The notes under the pieces were generated by a model. The model was not told the origin of the DNA, did not search any database, and saw only the letters and a program-made list of their open reading frames with translations. The translations under genes and the position numbers were made by a program. DNA of 64,000 nucleotides from VRUE01 sp963844395. Its GTDB lineage: Bacteria; Actinomycetota; Thermoleophilia; Solirubrobacterales; 70-9. Shown one piece after another: positions 59,149 to 64,000 of this stretch (positions within the stretch are counted from its first letter, which is position 1; each line of letters opens with the position of its first letter). The stretch is from the NCBI GenBank assembly GCA_963844395.1, contig CAWJNX010000002.1, positions 1,302,001-1,366,000 on the forward strand, read 5' to 3'.

Positions 59149-59547
59149 CTGGACGATCACGGTGCGCTCGCGTGGCCGATCGTCGAAGTCGATCAGCACA
59201 AGTTGCTGCCAGGTGCCGAGCGCCAGCCGACCTCCGATCACCGGCACTACCTCGGAGGGACCTACCAGCGTCGCCCGCTGATGCGCATGGGAATTGGTGT
59301 CGTGGTTGAGCCGGTTGTGCTCGTAGTCACCGTGAGCGGGGATCAATCGCTCAAGCATTTCCCGTAGGTCGAGGACGCCACCCGGCTCGAACTCCATAGT
59401 TGAGATCGCCGCCGTTGATCCGCGGACGAAGACCGACGCCTGTCCCTTATCCACGCCGACACCCTCGACAATTCCCTGCACAGCAGCAGTGATGTCAACC
59501 ACGTCGGCATCGCCGCGGGTCGAGAAGCGCAGCTCATTAGTGTGCAT
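59137..59547 (-). CDS. YjbQ family protein (UPF0047, secondary thiamine-phosphate synthase)
   Basis: A 136-residue protein with the family pattern: GIVEGVGVDKGQASVFVRGSTAAISTMEFEPG, ERLIPAHGDYEHN, SHAHQRATLVGPS and LGTWQQLVLIDFDDRPRERTVIVQ. Members bind metal through the conserved His and show weak thiamine-phosphate synthase activity; the main role is unclear. Confidence 0.92.
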   Translation of the reverse strand: MHTNELRFSTRGDADVVDITAAVQGIVEGVGVDKGQASVFVRGSTAAISTMEFEPGGVLDLREMLERLIPAHGDYEHNRLNHDTNSHAHQRATLVGPSEVVPVIGGRLALGTWQQLVLIDFDDRPRERTVIVQVSG

Positions 59548-59645
59548 GGCCCTGTAGGATGCTCCAATTCAGTGACGGAGGGGTGGTGTCGCTGTATGGC
59601 TTTTCTAGGAGCCCCGTAGGCGCATAGCGCGCTGAGGAGGTTCAT

Positions 59646-59843
59646 ATGCGTAAAAAGATGCTGGCACTGGCGCTCACCGTAGGCGCTTTGACGATTCCGG
59701 TGTCATCGGCTTTTGGAGAGCCGGACTTTGGTCCCGGCAACAGCAGCAAGGGGCCAAACGATGGTGGTTCCAAGTGTCATGCGCCCGGTCATGGCACCGG
59801 CCCTGGGTCCAACGATCCAGTTCCTGGCTGCAAGGGCAAGTAG
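59646..59843 (+). CDS. Small secreted Gly/Pro-rich protein
   Basis: 65 residues with a strong Shine-Dalgarno (GAGGAGG, 5 nt). Signal peptide residues 1-24 (cleavage probably after AFG), mature part of about 40 residues rich in Gly, Pro, Asn and with two Cys (KCHAPGH, PGCKGK) that may form a disulfide. Function unknown. Confidence 0.7.
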   Translation: MRKKMLALALTVGALTIPVSSAFGEPDFGPGNSSKGPNDGGSKCHAPGHGTGPGSNDPVPGCKGK

Positions 59844-59851
59844 CAAGCGAT

Positions 59852-59877
59852 GGGGCTCGCCCTTTGTGGCGGGCCCC
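59852..59877. terminator. Hairpin after the small secreted protein
   Basis: Ten-pair stem (GGGGCTCGCC / GGCGGGCCCC, one wobble pair) with a 6-nt loop, between convergent genes. Confidence 0.65.
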
Positions 59878-59882
59878 CTCCG

Positions 59883-60116
59883 TTAGGAGCTGGGTTGTTC
59901 AGTGGCGAGCTGAACTAGGTCGATCATCTCCACGTCGAGGGCCGTGGCCAGGCTCGACAGGGCCATCCAGGTTGGGTTCTGCTTGCCGCCCTCGATCCGC
60001 GAGACGGAGACGTAATGCAGATCGGCCTCAGCCGCGAGAGCTTCGATGCTCAGGGAGCGCGTTTCACGGAGGCTGCGGATCGCGGCTCCAATTTGGGCAA
60101 GTGTCGGTTGCGGCAC
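59883..60116 (-). CDS. XRE-family helix-turn-helix regulator
   Basis: 77 residues, a single HTH_3 domain: LAQIGAAIRSLRETRSLSIEALAAEADLHYVSVSRIEGGKQNPTWMALSSLATALDV. GTG start. It diverges from the winged-helix gene at 60165; a perfect palindrome lies between them. Probably autoregulatory. Confidence 0.88.
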   Translation of the reverse strand: MPQPTLAQIGAAIRSLRETRSLSIEALAAEADLHYVSVSRIEGGKQNPTWMALSSLATALDVEMIDLVQLATEQPSS

Positions 60117-60156
60117 GGAGGCAGTTCAGCCTCCCGCTACCGCGTCGATTAAGCCA

Positions 60157-60170
60157 TAACATATATGTTA
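60157..60170. promoter_or_regulatory. Candidate operator: 14-bp perfect palindrome
   Basis: TAACATATATGTTA, an AT-rich perfect palindrome in a GC-rich genome, between two divergent regulator genes. A good candidate binding site for the XRE protein. Confidence 0.5.
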
Positions 60171-60551
60171 GATTCCGCAATTCCAAGAGGAGGCGGCAGA
60201 AGAGCCAAGGTGAAGCCAGCAGATGAGCGGGAGGATCGAGGCGGTGTCGATGAGCGAGGCAGTCGTTTTCGATCTCTCATGAGGTCCCCGCCGGAACGGG
60301 TCGTGAACCATGAGGTCCGGCTGGACATCCTCTGCTGCTTGGTGGATGGCGCATCGCTAACGGCTGCACAGCTGAGCGGCAGGATCGGCAGGTCACTCAC
60401 GGAGGTGGGTTACCACATCAAGCTGCTCTACTCGCACGACCTCGTCGCAAGGACAGGCGAGAAGCTTGGCGAGGAACCGCTCTACGCCGCGACCTTGGAC
60501 GAGCACGACGAATGGGTGTGGCAAGCGGTCGAGGAACACCGGCGCCACTGA
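60165..60551 (+). CDS. Winged-helix (ArsR-like) regulator
   Basis: Up to 128 residues; an in-frame GTG at 60210 may be the true start, because ATG 60165 falls inside the palindrome. The DNA-binding domain covers about 45-115: VNHEVRLDILCCLVDGASLTAAQLSGRIGRSLTEVGYHIKLLYSHDLVARTG. No metal-binding Cys cluster. Target unknown; the target may be the neighbouring XRE gene. Confidence 0.75.
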   Translation: MLDSAIPRGGGRRAKVKPADEREDRGGVDERGSRFRSLMRSPPERVVNHEVRLDILCCLVDGASLTAAQLSGRIGRSLTEVGYHIKLLYSHDLVARTGEKLGEEPLYAATLDEHDEWVWQAVEEHRRH

Positions 60552-60569
60552 GCGGCCATTGCGGACTTT

Positions 60570-60613
60570 CGATGCCGGAGGAGGGACTCGAACCCCCGAC
60601 ACGCGGATTATGA
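60570..60613. repeat. Duplicated 3' part of tRNA-Met (direct repeat 1)
   Basis: 44 nt identical to 62009-62052, covering the T-arm, variable region and 3' side of the anticodon arm of the minus-strand tRNA-Met; then the match stops. It is not a functional tRNA. Together the two copies look like attachment-site duplications around 60570-62052. Confidence 0.85.
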
Positions 60614-60674
60614 ATGACGCGGCGGTGTTGGTATGTGGGTGCGCAACACCTGGGGTCGGCCGGTCTCGTCGGAG

Positions 60675-60680
60675 TAGAAT
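60675..60680 (+). promoter_or_regulatory. -10 element (TAGAAT) for the leaderless cupin gene
   Basis: TAGAAT ends 7 nt before GTG 60688. Confidence 0.5.
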
Positions 60681-60687
60681 CGCGGCC

Positions 60688-61089
60688 GTGCCGTTTACGC
60701 TCAGGAACCTGAAGGAGGATCTGGAGGATCTCGGGTCCAACTTCGACGGCGCGCCGGACCTTGAGTTCCGCCTCGCAACCAAGGCACTCAAGCTCGAGCA
60801 GTCCGGGCTTAGCTATCAGCGCATTCCGCCCGACTATCGCTTTCCGTATGGCCACACGCACAAGGAGCAGGAGGAGGTGTACGTGGTCGTGCGCGGGAGC
60901 GGGCGGATCAAGCTCGACGACGAGATCGTCGAGGTCAAGGAGTGGGACGTGGTGCGCGTCCCGCCCGGGACGTGGCGAGGCTACGAGGGCGGGCCGGAGG
61001 GTCTTGAGGTCCTCGTCTTCGGTGCGCCCAACCTCGGCGAGAATCCGCGGGAAGACGTGGAGGGTCAGCGGGACTGGTGGGCTGACTAA
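60688..61089 (+). CDS. Cupin-domain protein
   Basis: A 133-residue single cupin barrel: YRFPYGHTHKEQEEVYVVVRGSGRIKLDDEIVEV carries the metal-ligand motif GHTHKEQEEVY, and VRVPPGTWRGYEGG is the second motif. Ends in DWWAD. The role could be sugar- or metabolite-binding; not definable. It lies inside the interval bounded by the tRNA-Met repeats. Confidence 0.85.
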   Translation: MPFTLRNLKEDLEDLGSNFDGAPDLEFRLATKALKLEQSGLSYQRIPPDYRFPYGHTHKEQEEVYVVVRGSGRIKLDDEIVEVKEWDVVRVPPGTWRGYEGGPEGLEVLVFGAPNLGENPREDVEGQRDWWAD

Positions 61090-61206
61090 CTAGCTCGTAG
61101 ATGGCCAGCAGTTCAAAGAGTTCGCCGGCCTCGAGAAGATCCACACCCCGCGTCAGCCAGAGTTTCAGCGCATTGCCGGGTACATGTCTGACTACTCTCG
61201 ATCGCG

Positions 61207-61698
61207 CTAAGCGAGGACGACGCCGAAACGATCATCGAAGCGGTCGCGATCCTCGACCGCGACAGCCTGCGAGAAGCGACTCGCGGTGACGGTGAAGTGG
61301 TCGAGAAAGCCAACGTTGCCGAGCAGGACCAGCCCGAAGCTGTGCCAGCCATCTACGAACCCCACCGGGGCTTCCCACTCGTGTCGAGCGCCGGAATCGT
61401 CGTGGTGGTGCAGGCGCAGGGAGACGGTCTTATAGCGGGCGACGACGGTGCGACCGCCGACGGCGTGCAGTTCCTCGCCCTCGTTGTCGGCCAGGTCAAG
61501 ACCAAGCTCGTCCGCCAGCAGGTCGCTCGCGAGGATCGCGTCGGCTCCGGTGTCGATCAGTCCCTCTAACTCCGGCGTCGATGCATCCTTCGTGGCGAGC
61601 GAGACGGGCACGAAAGGACGAAACACCGGCTGCCCCAGGCGCGTCTGCTGGGGGTCCTCCCGATAGCGATAGAGCCAGGGGGTCTTCGGCTCAGCCAA
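61207..61698 (-). CDS. Retropepsin-like aspartyl protease
   Basis: A 163-residue protein with one catalytic motif LIDTGADAILAS (Asp about residue 49), then the flap and hydrophobic strands (HAVGGRTVVARYKTVSLRL, LVLLGNVGFLDHF with the typical LLGxxGF). It would act as a dimer. Its ATG 61698 overlaps the stop of the DUF5678-like gene (ATGA), so the pair is co-expressed. The 117 nt between it and the cupin gene hold nothing recognised. Confidence 0.85.
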   Translation of the reverse strand: MAEPKTPWLYRYREDPQQTRLGQPVFRPFVPVSLATKDASTPELEGLIDTGADAILASDLLADELGLDLADNEGEELHAVGGRTVVARYKTVSLRLHHHDDSGARHEWEAPVGFVDGWHSFGLVLLGNVGFLDHFTVTASRFSQAVAVEDRDRFDDRFGVVLA

Positions 61699-61900
61699 GG
61701 CCGACGTAGATCGGCTCGTCTGCGTGGGGAACCCGCCCGCCGACGACGACGTGATCCAACTTGCGGGCTTTCTCCAGCACGACTTTCAGATCCTTGTCGG
61801 CGATCACGACCTGGCCCGTGCGGGTGTCGGTCGCCACGTACTTGCCCTCGTAGCCCTTGAAGTCGGTGCGGATCGGTTTCACGCAACCGATGATACCCAT
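61691..61900 (-). CDS. DUF5678-like small protein
   Basis: 69 residues from ATG 61900 (GTG 61882 also possible). The pattern FKGYEGKYVATDTRTGQVVIADKDLKVVLEKARK matches small DUF5678 proteins often found beside retropepsin-like genes. No catalytic residues. The pair may act together, perhaps as a toxin-antitoxin-like or protease-substrate module, but this is a guess. Confidence 0.65.
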   Translation of the reverse strand: MGIIGCVKPIRTDFKGYEGKYVATDTRTGQVVIADKDLKVVLEKARKLDHVVVGGRVPHADEPIYVGLG

Positions 61901-62008
61901 CGCCTCCACGGGTATTTCAGCACTAGACCCTTGCCACTTTCCTTGCCGCCCTCCGGCCAATTTGGAGCCATGTGAAGTGCCAAATCGACTGCATTCCGCG
62001 CTGCACCG

Positions 62009-62052
62009 CGATGCCGGAGGAGGGACTCGAACCCCCGACACGCGGATTATGA
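62009..62052. repeat. 3' part of intact tRNA-Met (direct repeat 2)
   Basis: The 44 nt shared with 60570-60613; here they are the 3' part of the complete tRNA on the minus strand. Confidence 0.85.
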
Positions 62053-62085
62053 TTCCGCTGCTCTAACCAGCTGAGCTACTCCGGC
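62012..62085 (-). tRNA. tRNA with CAT anticodon (tRNA-Met, elongator; Ile2 not excluded)
   Basis: A 74-nt cloverleaf. The acceptor GCCGGAG pairs with CTCCGGC; D-arm GCTC/GAGC; anticodon stem GCGGA/TCCGC with loop ATCATAA; T-loop GGTTCGAGTCC; discriminator A. CCA is not encoded. CAT also occurs in tRNA-Ile2, where C34 is lysidine; sequence alone does not settle this. Confidence 0.93.
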
Positions 62086-62144
62086 GGGAGGGTGGAATGG
62101 TATCGGTGCTCGCTTTGATGCCTGCAGGTTGGGGCGGCGGGGAT

Positions 62145-62150
62145 TAGCCT
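62145..62150 (+). promoter_or_regulatory. -10 element (TAGCCT) for leaderless aminopeptidase gene
   Basis: TAGCCT ends 8 nt before ATG 62159. Confidence 0.5.
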
Positions 62151-62158
62151 TGTCTGGG

Positions 62159-63115
62159 ATGACGACCGAAGCATTGGACAGGGCGGTCACTGCGGTGATC
62201 CGGGAATGCCTTGGCCTGCAACCCGGCGAGGAGGTCCTGGTCATCTGCAATCCCGGCACCGAAGAGCTCGGGGCCCTGCTGCGGATCAACGCCCAGGGCG
62301 AGGGCGGGGAAGCGACGCTCGCCGTCATCTCGGAGCGCGATTCGCACGCCGCTGAGCCACCCGAGGTCGTCGCTGCAGCGATGCTCGCCGCCGACATTGT
62401 CATCGCCCCGACGATCCAGTCGATCTCCCATACCGAAGCTCGCAAGGCCGCCAGCGAGGGCGGCGCCCGGGTCGCCTCGATGCCCGGCGTTACCGAGGAG
62501 ATGCTGGCGCGGGTGATGAGCGCTGACATGAAGCTGCTGCGCAAACGGGGCAACCTGCTCGGGCGGGTGCTGGGCACCGGCGCCGAGGCGCGGATCACCT
62601 CGCCGCAGGGAAGCGACCTGCGGCTTGGGCTGGGCGACCGCACGGCAATAGTCGACGCGGGTGTGCTCGGCAAGCGTGGGGCATTCGGGAACATCCCCTG
62701 CGGCGAGGCCTTCATCGCCCCGATCGAGGGCACTACGGAGGGAACGCTGGTTGTCGACGGCTCGATCGCCGGCATCGGCAAGCTCGATACGCCGGTCGAG
62801 CTGACGATCGACGACGGTCACCTCACCGACGCCAGCGGCGACGACGGCAGCCGCCTGATGGAACTTCTGACCGAGCACGGGCCCGATGGCACCAACGTGG
62901 CCGAGCTCGGCATCGGGACCAACGAAGAGGCGGTCGTCACCGGCAACATCCTCGAGGACGAGAAGATCCTCGGCTCCGCCCACGTTGCCTTCGGGGCTTC
63001 GGCGGCGATCGGCGGCACCGTGCAGGTGCCGGTCCACCTCGACTGCGTCGTTCTCGAGCCCACCGTGGAGGTCGACGGCGCGACCCTCGTCGAGGCCGGC
63101 GAGCTCTCCGTCTGA
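62159..63115 (+). CDS. M29-type (AmpS-like) leucyl aminopeptidase family protein
   Basis: A 318-residue protein of the COG2309 type: CLGLQPGEEVLVICNPG, VIAPTIQSISHTEARKAASEGGARVASMPG, GSDLRLGLGDR, and the metal-site region AELGIGTNEEAVVTGNILEDEKILGSAHVAFG with VHLDCVV. The metal ligands (Glu, His, Asp) are present. Probably cytoplasmic peptide turnover. ATG 62159 start; the following gene is 3 nt away. Confidence 0.88.
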   Translation: MTTEALDRAVTAVIRECLGLQPGEEVLVICNPGTEELGALLRINAQGEGGEATLAVISERDSHAAEPPEVVAAAMLAADIVIAPTIQSISHTEARKAASEGGARVASMPGVTEEMLARVMSADMKLLRKRGNLLGRVLGTGAEARITSPQGSDLRLGLGDRTAIVDAGVLGKRGAFGNIPCGEAFIAPIEGTTEGTLVVDGSIAGIGKLDTPVELTIDDGHLTDASGDDGSRLMELLTEHGPDGTNVAELGIGTNEEAVVTGNILEDEKILGSAHVAFGASAAIGGTVQVPVHLDCVVLEPTVEVDGATLVEAGELSV

Positions 63116-63118
63116 GCG

Positions 63119-64000
63119 GTGGCGACGCCGCTGCTCGCTGTCCCGAACGTCTCCGAGGGACGCGACGCGGAGCGGATCGCGGCCTTGGCGCGCGCCTTTT
63201 CCGACGGAGTCTCGCTGCTCGATCGCCACTCTGACGCCGACCACAACCGCACTGTGCTGACGCTGAGCGGTGACGCGGCGGCGTTGCCAGCAGCGCTGGC
63301 GCGAGGAGCCGCCGCTGCGGTCGAATCGATCGACATGACCGCGCACGAGGGCGTCCATCCAGCGGTCGGGGCGCTCGACGTCTGCCCAATCGTTTGGCTC
63401 GACAGCGCCGGTCGCGACGCCGCCCGCACCGCCGCCCTCGAGATCGCCACCGCGATTGGCACCCTCGGCGTGCCCGTCTTCCTCTACGGCGCCATGGCGA
63501 CCGGGCCCGACCACGTTGAGCGGGCCTACTTCCGCAACGGCGGCCTCGCCGAGTTATGGCTGCGGATGGAGGCCGGCGAGCTGCGCCCCGACCACGGCCC
63601 TGAGCTGCCCCACCGCAGTGCCGGCGCCACCTTGGTCACCGCTCGCCCGCCGCTAGCCGCCTTCAACGTCGAGCTCAAAGGTGGCGACCTCGATGCCGCC
63701 CGCGTCGTTGCCGCGGGGCTGCGGGAGTCAGGTGGAGGCCTGCCGGGGGTGAGGGCGATCGGCCTGCCTCTTACCGGCGGCCGCACTCAGGTCTCGACCA
63801 ACGTTCACGACCCGGTCGCCGTGCCACTCGGCGAGGTGGTCGAGCGGATCCGTGCCCTCGGCGCGCAGCTTGGGATCCACCCGGTCGAGGCGGAGCTGGT
63901 CGGCCTCGTTCCGGAGGCGGCGCTCGGCGGCTATCCCAGCGACGTGCCGATCCGCGGCTTCGACCCGGCCCGGCAGACGATCGAGCGGCGGCTCGCGGCG
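63119..64000 (+). CDS. Glutamate formimidoyltransferase (3' end cut by window)
   Basis: The first 294 codons of an FtcD-type enzyme that transfers the formimidoyl group of formiminoglutamate to tetrahydrofolate (histidine breakdown). GTG 63119 opens LLAVPNVSEGRD, followed by LLDRHSDADHNRTVLTL with the conserved His, MTAHEGVHPAVGALDVCPIVWL, and later VSTNVHDP and a typical ELVGLVPEAAL. The C-terminus and any fused cyclodeaminase domain lie beyond the window. It is probably in an operon with the aminopeptidase gene. Confidence 0.93.
   Translation, partial: MATPLLAVPNVSEGRDAERIAALARAFSDGVSLLDRHSDADHNRTVLTLSGDAAALPAALARGAAAAVESIDMTAHEGVHPAVGALDVCPIVWLDSAGRDAARTAALEIATAIGTLGVPVFLYGAMATGPDHVERAYFRNGGLAELWLRMEAGELRPDHGPELPHRSAGATLVTARPPLAAFNVELKGGDLDAARVVAAGLRESGGGLPGVRAIGLPLTGGRTQVSTNVHDPVAVPLGEVVERIRALGAQLGIHPVEAELVGLVPEAALGGYPSDVPIRGFDPARQTIERRLAA

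Noticed and set aside
60570..60613. A second tRNA gene
   Set aside because: Only the 3' part is present; the anticodon arm is incomplete and the D-arm and 5' acceptor are missing.
61970..62066. Peptide ending in a GGGTRTPDTRIM-like motif
   Set aside because: This is a well-known artefact of translating the complement of a tRNA gene.

Overview
The window reads as chromosome from a high-GC actinobacterium, most likely class Thermoleophilia (Solirubrobacterales or a relative). This placement is inferred from protein style, gene order (trpFBA; rpsA-coaE; uvrB near uvrA; udg-tsaE-tsaB-rimI-tsaD-rex; panCDB), the S1 protein with a long acidic tail, an apparently K+-independent H+-pyrophosphatase and relics of DUF559/AbiEi-type genes. 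Many genes carry a TANNNT -10 hexamer 6-10 nt before the start codon, as expected for leaderless transcripts. No 16S rRNA gene is present, so the placement is not proven.

Layout. 1-4.7 kb: the 3' part of an HtrA protease, a small holin-like membrane protein, trpF-trpB-trpA and a 52-residue membrane protein. 4.7-11 kb: a methyltransferase, a probable PPi-dependent phosphofructokinase, a lipoprotein flanked by two inverted copies of a 101-bp palindromic repeat, an SDR epimerase, an ACT-domain malic enzyme, an Excalibur-like lipoprotein and an ICMT-family methyltransferase. 11-21 kb: polA, a sigma-factor relic, a DMT transporter, a FAD oxidoreductase, rpsA, coaE, a lytic transglycosylase, an MFS exporter and an XRE regulator. 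21-28 kb: uvrB, an NTF2-like protein, a DUF559 relic, uvrA and a frame-broken ROK kinase. 28-38 kb: an acyltransferase, panC-panD-panB, a secreted protein, udg, the t6A modification genes tsaE/tsaB/rimI/tsaD, a glutaredoxin, rex and a YbdK-type ligase. 38-48 kb: hppA, an FMN hydroxyacid oxidase, two APC permeases fused to a Usp-like domain, two TrkA proteins and a ferredoxin-reductase-like flavoprotein. 48-55 kb: tRNA-Gln, an HNH protein, a lipoprotein, a heterodimeric ABC exporter, a secreted protein and GtrA. 55-64 kb: a divergent leucyl-tRNA-synthetase paralogue, thrC, YjbQ, small regulators, a 1.4-kb interval bounded by a duplicated tRNA-Met 3' end, an M29-like aminopeptidase and the 5' part of glutamate formimidoyltransferase.

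Three patterns run across the window. (1) Long near-perfect palindromes lie at gene ends and also inside reading frames (trpA 5' end, panC 3' end, the middle of an ABC transporter); one is a true repeat present twice in inverted orientation. (2) Leaderless starts are common, and four genes are preceded by a very short apparently leaderless ORF whose stop touches or overlaps the next start. (3) Many conserved genes are split by single-base frameshifts, mostly one extra base. This points to indel errors in the assembly, although the ROK gene could be a true pseudogene. PPi-PFK signature residues together with a membrane H+-PPase suggest use of pyrophosphate as an energy currency.
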